Source: Bacillus sp. es.034
GTDB lineage: Bacteria > Bacillota > Bacilli > Bacillales > Bacillaceae_B
Reading direction: 5' to 3'
Length of the DNA stretch: 64,000 bases
Assembly: GCF_002563655.1 (NCBI RefSeq)
Contig: NZ_PDIY01000001.1
Coordinates: 3,632,001-3,696,000, forward strand
Shown: in pieces, positions 54,182 to 63,646 of the stretch
Layout: every line of letters begins with the position of its first letter
Position numbering within the stretch: position 1 is the stretch's first letter
Translations under genes and position numbers: made by a program
The notes under the pieces: generated by a model
What the model was told of the DNA's origin: nothing
Database searches by the model: none
The model's input: the letters and a program-made list of their open reading frames with translations, nothing else

Positions 54182-55399
54182 GTGCAATATTTATGGGGTA
54201 TCATGGGTATCATTGTCGTTATGGGAATTGCTTTTGCATTTTCTAAGAACAAAAAGCGGGTTAATGTCAGAACAGTCCTTGGAGGACTTGCCATACAGTT
54301 ATTTTTCGCTTTTATCGTGTTAAAGACCTCTTGGGGACAGGGCGCACTTAAAGGATTGACCGAAGTGGTGAATGCCATCATCAATTATTCCAACGAGGGG
54401 ATCACCTTCCTTTTTGGAGGACTTTACACTGAGGAATCAAACATAGCGTTCATTTTTGCATTCAATGTACTTCCTGTCGTTATTTTCTTCTCTGCTTTAA
54501 TCTCGGTTCTTTATTATCTTAAAATCATGCAATTTTTCATTAAGATTTTAGGCGGCGGTTTGTCTAAACTGTTGGGAACAAGGAAAGCGGAATCTTTGTC
54601 TGCCGCAGCGAATATTTTTGTCGGACAAACAGAAGCACCATTAGTGGTAAGACCTTTCTTAGCAAAAATGACTGAATCAGAACTTTTCGCCGTCATGACA
54701 GGAGGATTGGCATCAGTTGCAGGTTCTGTCCTTGTCGGTTATTCTCTTTTAGGAGTTCCACTTGAATACCTACTTGCTGCAAGCTTCATGGCTGCACCTG
54801 CGGGACTTGTCATGGCCAAGTTATTTGTGCCTGAAACGGATGATTCTCCGGAACCTGAAGCGTTTGAAATGGAAGCGGATTCGGAATCAGCCAATGTGAT
54901 CGATGCTGCTGCCAATGGGGCCAGTGTAGGTCTGCAACTTGCTTTGAACATTGGAGCTATGCTACTTGCATTCATCGCTCTTGTCGCCATGATCAATGGC
55001 TTACTTGGATTAGTAGGCGGGTGGTTTGGGTTTGACAGCCTTTCACTTCAGCTTATTCTTGGGTATGTATTTGCACCTCTTGCCTTTGCAATCGGTGTAC
55101 CATGGCATGAAGCCGTTACAGCAGGAAACTTCATCGGGCAGAAGCTAGTCATTAATGAATTTGTAGCGTATTCAGCTTTTGCTCCGGAAATCGGAAACCT
55201 ATCTGATAAAACAGTAGCAATCATTTCATTCGCTCTTTGTGGATTTGCGAATCTTTCTTCCCTGGGAATATTACTGGGAGGACTCGGAAACCTCGCACCA
55301 AATCGCAGGGGTGATATTGCCCGTTTAGGATTAAGAGCAGTCGCTGCAGGTGCACTTGCTTCATTATTGAGTGCTGCCATTGCCGGGATGTTCATTTAA
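54182..55399 (+). CDS. Concentrative nucleoside transporter (NupC/CNT family)
   Basis: 405-residue H+/Na+-coupled nucleoside importer. Family motif NIFVGQTEAPLVVRPFL at about residues 142-158 and the second-repeat GVPWHEAVTAGNFIGQKLVINEFVAY near 305-330 line the substrate site. About eight transmembrane helices plus hairpins. GTG at 54182 chosen: GAGGTG is six nt upstream; the GTG at 54173 is part of that site. Nucleoside specificity is not readable. Confidence 0.93.
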   Translation: MQYLWGIMGIIVVMGIAFAFSKNKKRVNVRTVLGGLAIQLFFAFIVLKTSWGQGALKGLTEVVNAIINYSNEGITFLFGGLYTEESNIAFIFAFNVLPVVIFFSALISVLYYLKIMQFFIKILGGGLSKLLGTRKAESLSAAANIFVGQTEAPLVVRPFLAKMTESELFAVMTGGLASVAGSVLVGYSLLGVPLEYLLAASFMAAPAGLVMAKLFVPETDDSPEPEAFEMEADSESANVIDAAANGASVGLQLALNIGAMLLAFIALVAMINGLLGLVGGWFGFDSLSLQLILGYVFAPLAFAIGVPWHEAVTAGNFIGQKLVINEFVAYSAFAPEIGNLSDKTVAIISFALCGFANLSSLGILLGGLGNLAPNRRGDIARLGLRAVAAGALASLLSAAIAGMFI

Positions 55400-55414
55400 T
55401 TCACCGTTTCATCA

Positions 55415-55447
55415 AAGAAGCCATCCACTAGCGGATGGCTTCTTTTT
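55415..55447. terminator. Bidirectional terminator nupC-like / GGDEF
   Basis: AAGAAGCCATCC, loop ACTAGC, GGATGGCTTCTT then TTTC. The minus-strand stop of the GGDEF gene lies inside the loop. Confidence 0.9.
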
Positions 55448-56519
55448 CTTTATATGATGTAGGATGTCCCGGCATGAACAGTGCACCATTTGCTAGGCAG
55501 ATTCTTTTTTTGCCCGCTTTCTTCGCTTGATACAATCGTTCATCGGCAAGTGCGATCAGCCTTTCAGGTTCCAGGGATTCGGTTGATTGAGACTGACCGA
55601 AGCTCATGGAAATGGCTATGGGATCCAAATCTTTCAACTGTCCGTATAGTTCCTGAAGAAACCGTTGAATGTTACGCTCCTCCATATGGGGTAAGATAAA
55701 GACAAACTCTTCTCCTCCATACCTGAAGGCCTGCCCATTGTATGCTTCGGCATGTAAACGGAAGACTTCCCCCGTTTTCCGAATGACATCATCCCCTGTC
55801 AAATGACCGTACTCATCATTCACCTTTTTGAAATCATCTATATCTCCCAGTAATAGCAAAAAGGATTCCTTCTCTTCCAATTTGCTTCTGAATCTTTCCT
55901 GAAACGAACGATGATTAAACAGTCCTGATAAATAGTCCTTATGGGCTAGGTTATGGTAGGCTTCTTTCTGGACATATTGAGCACGCTCTCTTAACATGAT
56001 CAATGCTCCAAATAAACCGATGATCCAGAGAAAGAACAAGTTGGACGTCAAAGTGAAATAATGCTGAAATTGAAAGATGTCGACTGTCATAAAGCCCATC
56101 ACAGCATAGGCTACACTGAAAACAGACAGGGAGACGAGTGCACCCTTCGTCCTCCAGTAAATTGTTGCGTGCATCACGAAAAGAATGGATATGGGATAAA
56201 GGGGACTATGTATCCCCTGTGATAAGACCATCAGCCAAATCAATGCCAGAAAATCAAAGACGATCCCCGCCTTCAGTATGAATTGAAGACTCTGATTGTC
56301 CTCCCTCGCCCGTATCAATGCAATTTGAGTCACCAGCATATAAATGATTCCTGATACCAATAAATAAGGAAAGACCGTTTTGTTCGTTGAAATATTTTCT
56401 GAAAATGGAGGTATGTAAAAGATGAGCGTGGCGATCAGGACAAACAGCCATCTCAAAGTGGAAAACAATTTTTCTGTTTCATAGTCATTTAAATATAACG
56501 AAAACTTCATACGCTTCAT
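55428..56519 (-). CDS. Membrane diguanylate cyclase (GGDEF)
   Basis: About 363 residues. Six hydrophobic helices in residues 15-190 form a membrane sensor; the GGDEF domain covers about 205-345 with the active motif YGGEEF (about 278) and substrate loop LLGDIDDFKKVNDEYGH. No RxxD inhibitory site is obvious upstream of the motif. It makes c-di-GMP. Start is the ATG at 56519; the 36-codon longer form lacks a site. The next ATG at 56510 is also possible. Confidence 0.88.
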   Translation of the reverse strand: MKRMKFSLYLNDYETEKLFSTLRWLFVLIATLIFYIPPFSENISTNKTVFPYLLVSGIIYMLVTQIALIRAREDNQSLQFILKAGIVFDFLALIWLMVLSQGIHSPLYPISILFVMHATIYWRTKGALVSLSVFSVAYAVMGFMTVDIFQFQHYFTLTSNLFFLWIIGLFGALIMLRERAQYVQKEAYHNLAHKDYLSGLFNHRSFQERFRSKLEEKESFLLLLGDIDDFKKVNDEYGHLTGDDVIRKTGEVFRLHAEAYNGQAFRYGGEEFVFILPHMEERNIQRFLQELYGQLKDLDPIAISMSFGQSQSTESLEPERLIALADERLYQAKKAGKKRICLANGALFMPGHPTSYKEKEAIR

Positions 56520-56590
56520 TCTCTCATCTTTTAATGTGTACTTTAAATTTACCAAAGATTGTGAATTTCGTCTATCCTCATCCACAAAAA

Positions 56591-56621
56591 AACAGACCAA
56601 CATTTGTCGTATTGGTCTGTT
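56591..56621 (-). terminator. Terminator of murE-like gene
   Basis: AACAGACCAA / TTGGTCTGTT, minus strand followed by TTTTTTGTGG. Confidence 0.9.
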
Positions 56622-56633
56622 CCACAATCGATA

Positions 56634-58109
56634 TTATTCAGATATGCCGTATTTGAGCTGGCTTTCTTCCGCAGCAATCTCTTTATCGCTGTGGGGATAT
56701 TTTGTATTCTCGATAATTTGATAGTCCTCATGGCCTTTTCCCGCGAAGATGATGATATCTCCCGGTTCACTGACTTCGATGGCATGTTTGACGGCTTCAG
56801 CACGATCCCCGATGAGGGCATATTGCTCATGCTGCATGCCTTTTTCCAGATCGTTCAAAATGCTATCATATTCTTCATACCTTGGGTCATCCGTAGTCAG
56901 AATGACGTAGTCTGCGAGTGATGCTTTTTCTGCCATTGTCGGACGTTTTGTCTTATCACGGTTTCCACCTGTACCGACCAGGAAGATGATTTTATTCTCC
57001 TTGAACGGAAGAACAGATTGGATGGCATTTTCAATGGCATCAGGTGTATGGGCATAATCGATGTACACAGAAAGCGGTGCCTTCATGTCTACCTTCTCCA
57101 TTCGCCCATTAACCGGAGGCAGGTCGCGGATGATTTCCACGAGTCTTGTGATGTCCATCCCCCTTGCATACAGACATGCCATGGCAGTCAGTACATTATA
57201 GACATTGAATTTCCCTAAGAGCTTCATTTCGACCTCAAAGCTTCCTTCGGGTGAATTCAACGTGAACTTCGTCCTATCATTGAAGTATTCAATATCCACC
57301 GCCTTGAAGTCTGCATGAGCGTCAAGCCCGTAACTGATGACTTCATGTGGAGTCATGTAGCTGTAACGGTGATACCATTCATCATCGGCATTCAGGATGA
57401 CATACTTTGGATTTTGAAGATCCTGCCCCAACTGGGAGAATAAAAGACCTTTTGCATATCCGTAATGCTCCATCGTCCCATGATAATCCAAGTGATCATG
57501 ACTTAAGTTTGTGAATGCAACAACATCAAAATCGATTCCCCATAATCTACCGAGCGCCAGTCCGTGAGAGGATACTTCCAGGGTGAAGTTTTCAATCTTC
57601 CGGTCCAATGCACTTTGCATCATCTGTTGATTCGTTAAATTATCACATGTCGTATTTTCACTAGGCAGTAATTCACCATTCAGGTTAAACCCGATCGTCC
57701 CGGATAAAGCAGAACTCTGACCGGACCGTTTAAAAATGGAATGGATCAGATTACTGACCGTGGTCTTTCCGTTTGTGCCCGTCACACCGAAAACGGTAAG
57801 TTTCTGAGAAGGATAATCATAATATTTATTCGATAATTGAGCCAGGGCTTTGAAAGTATCTTTTACTACGACTAATGCCGCTTTACTTAAATCAATATCA
57901 AGCTGCTTTTCAGCCACGATTAAGGTCGCACCTTTTTCAACGGCCATTGCAGCGAAATCATGCCCATCCACTGTGTACCCTCTCGTACATACAAACATGG
58001 TGCCTTCTGTCACTTTCCTGGAATCGACGTGAATATCCGTTATTTCGGAAGGCAATTCACCGTATACCGTTTTTAATTTAATGCTCTCTAACAGATTATA
58101 TGTAATCAT
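56634..58109 (-). CDS. murE: MurE-type Mur ligase, DDPR variant
   Basis: 491-residue ATP-dependent Mur ligase. N-terminal UDP-binding domain (DSRKVTEGTMFVC), P-loop GVTGTNGKTTVSN (108-120), carbamylated-lysine region, central NLSHDHLDYHGT, and C-terminal substrate motif DDPR (407-410) with FAGKGHEDYQ. MurE that adds meso-diaminopimelate carries DNPR, whereas lysine-adding enzymes have D(D/N)P(N/A). Not located in the dcw cluster, so it may be a second MurE. A third-residue function remains open. Confidence 0.88.
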   Translation of the reverse strand: MITYNLLESIKLKTVYGELPSEITDIHVDSRKVTEGTMFVCTRGYTVDGHDFAAMAVEKGATLIVAEKQLDIDLSKAALVVVKDTFKALAQLSNKYYDYPSQKLTVFGVTGTNGKTTVSNLIHSIFKRSGQSSALSGTIGFNLNGELLPSENTTCDNLTNQQMMQSALDRKIENFTLEVSSHGLALGRLWGIDFDVVAFTNLSHDHLDYHGTMEHYGYAKGLLFSQLGQDLQNPKYVILNADDEWYHRYSYMTPHEVISYGLDAHADFKAVDIEYFNDRTKFTLNSPEGSFEVEMKLLGKFNVYNVLTAMACLYARGMDITRLVEIIRDLPPVNGRMEKVDMKAPLSVYIDYAHTPDAIENAIQSVLPFKENKIIFLVGTGGNRDKTKRPTMAEKASLADYVILTTDDPRYEEYDSILNDLEKGMQHEQYALIGDRAEAVKHAIEVSEPGDIIIFAGKGHEDYQIIENTKYPHSDKEIAAEESQLKYGISE

Positions 58110-58253
58110 TCTTTTACCTCATTTTAAGTTAATTATGTTTTTATTTTATCTTATCATCTTAGCTTTGATAAGAGAAATACCTCCTAAAATCAAAACAAAT
58201 TTTTCTCACACAAATGTCACCATACCCCGTTTACATTTGCGTGAAACAAAAAA

Positions 58254-58290
58254 AGTCTTCCATCACCCGGTAATAAGATGATGGAAGACT
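58254..58290 (-). terminator. Terminator of M42 peptidase gene
   Basis: Minus strand AGTCTTCCATCA, loop, TGATGGAAGACT, followed by TTTTTTTG. Confidence 0.93.
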
Positions 58291-58296
58291 GCTTGT

Positions 58297-59352
58297 TCAT
58301 TCAATGACCATCTTGGATTGAACATAATGCCAAAGCAGATTTTCCGTATGAAGAAGGGAAGATTCATGTGTGCGTTCGTATGCATGAGACGCATCGATCC
58401 CTGCCCCTATCAATCCATGGACAATATCAAACCCTGCCCGTATGGCAGCGGAGGCATCCGATCCATAGTAGGGATAAATATCCACTTTATATTCAATCCC
58501 ATTCTCTTCAGCCAATGAGACTAAATGTTTTCTCAGTCCATAGTGATATGGTCCGCTTGAATCCTTCGCACAAATCGATACGGTGAACTCATCCGTGGAT
58601 TGACCGTCACCGATCGCACCCATATCGACTGCAAGATATTCAATCGTCTCGTCAGGAATATTTGAATTTCCGCCATAACCAATTTCTTCATTATTTGAAA
58701 TCAGGAAATGGGTCGTATAAGGAAGCGTGATTCCTTCCGATTGAATGTGGCGTATTAACTGCATAAGCATGCCTACACTCGCTTTATCATCCAGGTGACG
58801 GGATTTTATGAACCCGCTTTCCGTGATTTCAGCACGGGGATCAAATGATACGAAATCCCCCACTTCTATTCCCAGCTCTTTTACATCTGCGGCATTGCTT
58901 ACTTTTTCATCGATCCGAACTTCTATATTCGTTTCGTCGCGTTTCGCTTCACCTGCATTTTTGTAGACATGGACAGAGGTTTGATGCATGAGGATCGTTC
59001 CACTGTAGGTTTTACCTGTAGCTGTTTCAATCCTGCAGTACTCCCCTTCCACCGCATTCCATCTGAATCCACCAATCATGGACAACCGTAAACGCCCATC
59101 ACTCTTGATTTCCTTGACCATGGCACCCAATGCATCGACATGTGCCGTCAGCATTCGATGCCTCGATGTATCTTCACCAGGCAGGGTGATGATGAGTGCA
59201 CCCTTTCGATTCCTTTTCATTTCCACCTGTAAATCCGTGAAATATTCCTCCACAAAATTCATGATCGTATCCGTGTTTCCTGAAGGACTTGGAATTTCCA
59301 CCAGTTCCTTTATTAATTGAATGGTTTTCTTCGTATCTGGATATGTATTCAT
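58297..59352 (-). CDS. M42 family metallopeptidase
   Basis: 351-residue dinuclear-zinc aminopeptidase. Ligand motifs: TAHVDALGAMV (His, about 70), RHLDDKASV (Asp, about 184), catalytic/ligand NNEEIGYGG (about 217), VDMGAIGD (about 238), and THESSLLHTEN (His, about 332). Cytoplasmic, degrading peptides; known members form large tetrahedral dodecamers. Monocistronic. Confidence 0.92.
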   Translation of the reverse strand: MNTYPDTKKTIQLIKELVEIPSPSGNTDTIMNFVEEYFTDLQVEMKRNRKGALIITLPGEDTSRHRMLTAHVDALGAMVKEIKSDGRLRLSMIGGFRWNAVEGEYCRIETATGKTYSGTILMHQTSVHVYKNAGEAKRDETNIEVRIDEKVSNAADVKELGIEVGDFVSFDPRAEITESGFIKSRHLDDKASVGMLMQLIRHIQSEGITLPYTTHFLISNNEEIGYGGNSNIPDETIEYLAVDMGAIGDGQSTDEFTVSICAKDSSGPYHYGLRKHLVSLAEENGIEYKVDIYPYYGSDASAAIRAGFDIVHGLIGAGIDASHAYERTHESSLLHTENLLWHYVQSKMVIE

Positions 59353-59409
59353 TTGACTCCCTCCCTTCCCATATTATACCGTCATCTGCAACAGGACTAC
59401 AAATGCTGT

Positions 59410-59655
59410 TTACCGAATATTCCACCGAATGCCCCTGGATTTCTTCATGCCTTCCCTTTCGAACTTCTTTCGTTTCTTCTTAATGAATGGGTGAAGGAAC
59501 CCACATTGATCACAACTGTACATGACCATATCCCCTTCCACTCTCTGTCCAGTGACGTTCCATCTTGATTCTCCATACCCTTCATTCATATATAATTCGT
59601 TTTCCGTCAAGCTGCAATGACCGCAATACAAACACCCATTAAACAATTTTCCCAC
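59410..59655 (-). CDS. Hypothetical zinc-ribbon-like protein (81 aa)
   Basis: 81 residues. Cysteine pairs in GCLYCGHC (about 8-14) and SCDQCGF (about 47-51) suggest a zinc ribbon; the C-terminus is strongly basic (IKKKRKKFE). GTG start at 59655 with AAAAGGGGCG upstream; a TTG three codons later is an alternative. Function not known. Confidence 0.65.
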   Translation of the reverse strand: MGKLFNGCLYCGHCSLTENELYMNEGYGESRWNVTGQRVEGDMVMYSCDQCGFLHPFIKKKRKKFEREGMKKSRGIRWNIR

Positions 59656-59777
59656 CGCCCCTTTTTGTACATGCCTATGAAAAGAACGGGAATACTATGA
59701 AAGGATTTGGAAAAAAGTTTAATCAACCTCCCTTTCTGCCTGCCCTACCCACATGTTAAAAATAAAGGAGTGATAAC

Positions 59778-61172
59778 GTGAACTCATCAACATTAGACCG
59801 TTTACCACAAGGTAAAAAGCACCCCAAAGGTCTTTACCTTTTATTCTTTACAGAACTATGGGAACGGTATAGTTACTATGGAATGAGGGCCCTGCTCGTT
59901 CTTTACTTAACGACAGCCTTCGTAAGCGGAGGCTTGGGAGTGGATCCTGCAAAAGCGTTGTCCATTTATGGTATTTATACCGGCAGTGTTTATTTCACCC
60001 CTATATTAGGAGGATGGCTGACGGATCGATACATCGGGCTGAGAAAGGCGATCACCATTGGAGGAATCACCATGGCATGTGGAGATTTCACCATTTTCCT
60101 GACTCACTCCCAAATCGGCTTATATGCAGGACTTGCCCTCCTCGTTCTTGGGAACGGTTTTTTTAAACCGAATATTTCCACCCTCGTAGGGGAGCTATAC
60201 CCACGGAACGATAAACGAAAAGATGCCGCCTTTACCATATTCTATATGGGAATCAACCTGGGAGCATTATTTGCTCCACTCATTGCAGGTTTTCTTGCAG
60301 AGGACCTGTTCCTCACCACCATGGCGGACGGAACGATGCATTATGGATTCAAATGGGCATTCCTTGCCTCCTCCATCGGAATGATCATTGGGCAGATCAT
60401 CTTCAGTGCTTTGAACAATAAATATCTTGGCGACGTCGGTTTGAAGCCGAATAAGGTATTGGCAGAAGAAGCCAATGAAGACAGGGATGTGCCTTTGACC
60501 AAGAAGGAAAAGCAGCGTACTACGGCCATTCTCATCCTTGCATGCTTTGTCGTATTTTTCTGGGCGGGGTTTGAACAGGCCGGGAGTTCATTCACTCTCT
60601 ATACAAAAAATTTCATCGATCGTGACGTGTTCGGTTATACCATTCCCGTTGCGTGGTTCCAATCCGTCAATCCATTATTCATCGTCATCCTTGCACCGAT
60701 CCTCTCAAGTGTCTGGTTACGACTTTCCCGATCGAAAAAGGGAGATTTAAATATGACGACGAAAATGGGGATCGGAATGATCCTACTCGGCCTGGGATTC
60801 ATGGTCCTCATTCCTGCAGTCATGCAAACCGGGTCCGATGAACAAAGCATCACAGTAAAAGCCAATCTCCTGTTCATCGTTTTTACGTATTTGCTTCACA
60901 CATTAGGAGAATTATTTCTGTCCCCTGTCGGATTGTCTCTCGTCAGTAAAGTCGCCCCCGTGAAGATCGCCTCTCTCCTGATGGGGGTGTGGATGGCTGC
61001 GATCGGGGTGGCAAGCTTACTTGCAGGTCAACTTGCTTCACTCACCGCGACTCTCGGGTATTTAGAAATATTCGCCGTCATAGGGGCAACTGCCATCATT
61101 TTGGGAATAGTACTATTGACCATTTCGAAGAAGCTCGTAGTCATGATGCGTGAAGAGAACCACCTATCATAA
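59778..61172 (+). CDS. POT family peptide MFS transporter (DtpT-like)
   Basis: 464-residue proton-coupled oligopeptide transporter. The N-terminal ELWERYSYYGMRALLVLYL has the conserved ExxER motif (about residue 27), and FFKPNISTLVGELY plus FYMGINLGALFAPL are POT signatures. About 14 membrane helices. GTG start at 59778 after AAAGGAG. Imports di- and tripeptides. A strong terminator follows. Confidence 0.94.
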   Translation: MNSSTLDRLPQGKKHPKGLYLLFFTELWERYSYYGMRALLVLYLTTAFVSGGLGVDPAKALSIYGIYTGSVYFTPILGGWLTDRYIGLRKAITIGGITMACGDFTIFLTHSQIGLYAGLALLVLGNGFFKPNISTLVGELYPRNDKRKDAAFTIFYMGINLGALFAPLIAGFLAEDLFLTTMADGTMHYGFKWAFLASSIGMIIGQIIFSALNNKYLGDVGLKPNKVLAEEANEDRDVPLTKKEKQRTTAILILACFVVFFWAGFEQAGSSFTLYTKNFIDRDVFGYTIPVAWFQSVNPLFIVILAPILSSVWLRLSRSKKGDLNMTTKMGIGMILLGLGFMVLIPAVMQTGSDEQSITVKANLLFIVFTYLLHTLGELFLSPVGLSLVSKVAPVKIASLLMGVWMAAIGVASLLAGQLASLTATLGYLEIFAVIGATAIILGIVLLTISKKLVVMMREENHLS

Positions 61173-61174
61173 AT

Positions 61175-61208
61175 AGAAATCGCCCGGCACCAATGCCGGG
61201 CGATTTCT
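61175..61208. terminator. Bidirectional terminator
   Basis: AGAAATCGCCCGGCA, loop CCAA, TGCCGGGCGATTTCT, 15-bp perfect stem between convergent genes. Confidence 0.95.
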
Positions 61209-62019
61209 ATTTTAATGTTTTCTTCGCCACACTACCGTTCAACAAGCCCCCGATCAACAGGATGGTTGAGGATATATAAAACCAAACCACCAGCGTAATG
61301 ACACTCCCCAACTGACCGTAAAATTGGGAATAATCATTCAACTTCACATAAGTTCCATACAGCCACGATACTCCCTGCCACCCGAATGCCGCAACCAGTG
61401 CGCCAGGGATGACATGGAGAAATGATATCCTCTTACTTGGGACGACCATATACAGAAAGACAAAGAGGATGAACATGAAAACAGAGCTCAATCCCCATTT
61501 GCCGATCACCCAGGCCTGACTCCACTCACCGTTAATTTTACCTTCTGTAAATCGTGCATGACGGACATACTCCTCGACAACCGGTACGATAAGGGAAAAC
61601 GAAATGAGGACCATGAATCCGACCGTCAATAAAAGATCATAAAACAATGCGATTAAAAAGGGTTTCTTCCTTTCGATCCCGTATGCCTGATTCAACGAAC
61701 GTACCATCGATTGGACCGCCATCGAAGAAAGCCAGAAGGTGAAGAAAATGGAAACCGACAAGACGTCCCCTCTCTGGTCATATAGAATGCGTTCAATATT
61801 ATCCTGGATGATGGCGTATGATTTATCAGGGGCAAAAGGTTTGATCAAGAGCAGCACATTGGTCTCAGATATGGGCAGATAACTGATTAATGAAAACACG
61901 AAAAGCAAAAATGGGAAAATGGATAACAATAAGTAATAGGCCAACTGCGCTGAGTGATCGAAGAAGCGTTCCTTGAAAAATCGAACAGTCACCGTCTTAA
62001 TATGATGTATGATATTCAT
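61207..62019 (-). CDS. YihY/UPF0761 family membrane protein
   Basis: 270 residues, six membrane helices: FFDHSAQLAYYLLLSIFPFLLF, HVIPGALVAAFGWQGVSWLY and a final YGQLGSVITLVVWFYISS segment typical of YihY (formerly misnamed RNase BN). Function is unsettled. It begins divergently from the tryptophan dioxygenase. Confidence 0.88.
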   Translation of the reverse strand: MNIIHHIKTVTVRFFKERFFDHSAQLAYYLLLSIFPFLLFVFSLISYLPISETNVLLLIKPFAPDKSYAIIQDNIERILYDQRGDVLSVSIFFTFWLSSMAVQSMVRSLNQAYGIERKKPFLIALFYDLLLTVGFMVLISFSLIVPVVEEYVRHARFTEGKINGEWSQAWVIGKWGLSSVFMFILFVFLYMVVPSKRISFLHVIPGALVAAFGWQGVSWLYGTYVKLNDYSQFYGQLGSVITLVVWFYISSTILLIGGLLNGSVAKKTLK

Positions 62020-62256
62020 GGTTTTAACTCCTAGGCAGGAAAAGATACTATTATTTTCCCCTTTAAGATCCGATTCAATCCTCTTTGAACCGTTTTACTG
62101 AATTCATCGACCAAATGGCGCATCCTTCCATCCCCATTCAAAAAATACCGAGCTTAAAACCGAGGGAGGATTTACGTGCTCCCTTCAAGAAATATATATA
62201 AAAGGGGATCAATCAGTTGCATCTCTGAATCCACACAGAAGAAAGGGAGAATCTTT

Positions 62257-63096
62257 ATGGTTAACAAGAACGATTCCATGGGGAATGAAGAAGTATATAC
62301 GGATTTTATCAATAGGATGACATATGGTGAATATCTGGGGCTTGATACGTTATTGGGCAGTCAAAAGCGTTTATCCGGTCACCACGATGAAATGCTGTTC
62401 ATTATCATCCACCAAGTCAGTGAACTATGGATGAAACTGATCCTGCATGAAACCAGGGCAAGCATCGCCTCCATTCAAAAAGGCGAACTGTCCCCGGCAT
62501 TTAAAATGCTTGCCAGGGTTTCAAAGATACAATCCCAGATCATCCATGCATGGGACGTGTTATCGACCCTCACTCCATCAGAGTATGTCCAATTCAGGGA
62601 CAGCCTTGGTCAAGCCTCCGGGTTTCAATCATATCAATACAGGATGATTGAATTCGCCCTGGGATATAAAACCAGCCATGTTCTTCAAATTTACAAAAAA
62701 GATCCGGAATTATTAGCCCAGCTTACCGAAGCCTATGAGGCCCCTTCCCTTTATGATGTTTCCATCCTTGCTTTGGCGGGTGCCGGGTTGCCTATTCATG
62801 AAGATGTGAAGAATCGTGATTATACAAAACCCTACAGTGAAGACCAGTCGGTACTTGAAGCCTGGACGACCGTCTATAAGAATCCAGATCAATATTGGGA
62901 CCTTTATGAGTTGGCTGAAAAATTAATCGACATTGAGGATTGGCTTCAGCAATGGCGGTTCCGCCATATGAAAACAGTCGAAAGAATCATCGGTCACAAA
63001 ATGGGGACCGGTGGCTCAAGCGGTGTCGGGTATTTGAAAAAAGTGCTTGACCACCGCTTTTTCCCTGAGCTTTGGAATGTGCGCACGACCCTTTGA
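62257..63096 (+). CDS. kynA: Tryptophan 2,3-dioxygenase KynA
   Basis: 279-residue heme dioxygenase that opens the indole ring of tryptophan to N-formylkynurenine. Substrate and heme residues appear in [20 protein letters not shown] (about 35-54), [14 protein letters not shown] (about 114-127), and the proximal-histidine segment [13 protein letters not shown] (about 236) with [12 protein letters not shown]. The ATG at 62257 has AAAGGGAG upstream; the 27-codon extension is not needed. kynB and kynU are not adjacent here. The gap before it (62020-62256) shows nothing more. Confidence 0.95.
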   Translation: MVNKNDSMGNEEVYTDFINRMTYGEYLGLDTLLGSQKRLSGHHDEMLFIIIHQVSELWMKLILHETRASIASIQKGELSPAFKMLARVSKIQSQIIHAWDVLSTLTPSEYVQFRDSLGQASGFQSYQYRMIEFALGYKTSHVLQIYKKDPELLAQLTEAYEAPSLYDVSILALAGAGLPIHEDVKNRDYTKPYSEDQSVLEAWTTVYKNPDQYWDLYELAEKLIDIEDWLQQWRFRHMKTVERIIGHKMGTGGSSGVGYLKKVLDHRFFPELWNVRTTL

Positions 63097-63189
63097 TTCA
63101 GCTTTTACACATACTATTTTAAACGTTTTTAGAATACATGCACTATTCACATTCCTTTAGCCTATTTTTATTAATGGAAGTCCTCAGGG

Positions 63190-63218
63190 TTGCCATAAAT
63201 AAAATTACCTGATAATAT
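63190..63218 (+). promoter_or_regulatory. Promoter of cold-shock gene with long leader
   Basis: TTGCCA (63190-63195), 17-nt spacer, TAATAT (63213-63218). The predicted 5' UTR of about 115 nt is typical of csp mRNAs and ends with a GTGTG/CACAC hairpin before AGGAGG. Confidence 0.65.
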
Positions 63219-63340
63219 GTAATAGAATTATTTTTGTTCGGAATGGAAGGATGGACAAAGTTTTTAAAGCTTTTCGCCTTGAAGTTACATGAGCAAGAAT
63301 AGTAATACATTGTGTGGAGAACACACGAGGAGGTAACATT

Positions 63341-63541
63341 ATGTTAGAAGGTACAGTTAAATGGTTTAACGCAGAAAAAGGTTTCGGATTCATCGAGCGC
63401 GAAGGTGGAGACGACGTGTTCGTACACTTCTCAGCTATTCAAGGCGAAGGATTCAAAACTTTAGAAGAAGGTCAAAAAGTTTCTTTTGAAATCGTTCAAG
63501 GAAACCGTGGAGACCAAGCAGCTAACGTTACTAAAGCATAA
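63341..63541 (+). CDS. Cold-shock protein, CspB-like
   Basis: 66-residue single OB-fold nucleic acid chaperone. RNP1 KGFGFI (16-21) and RNP2 VFVHF (about 28-32) are intact. It begins [14 protein letters not shown], closest to CspB. ATG at 63341 after GAGGAGG; the 9-codon extension is rejected. A terminator follows. Confidence 0.97.
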   Translation: MLEGTVKWFNAEKGFGFIEREGGDDVFVHFSAIQGEGFKTLEEGQKVSFEIVQGNRGDQAANVTKA

Positions 63542-63554
63542 TTTATGCTTACGG

Positions 63555-63579
63555 AAAGACTCTACTCTGTAGAGTCTTT
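63555..63579 (+). terminator. Terminator of csp gene
   Basis: AAAGACTCTAC, loop TCT, GTAGAGTCTTT, then TTTC. Confidence 0.92.
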
Positions 63580-63646
63580 TTTCTTTGCCATCCACTCACA
63601 TAGTGTATACAATATTCTTAACTAGTTTTCTGGGAGGATTCTATGT

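Noticed and set aside
61207..62019. Annotation of YihY protein as ribonuclease BN
   Set aside because: The family name rests on an old misassignment; the sequence shows only a six-helix membrane protein.
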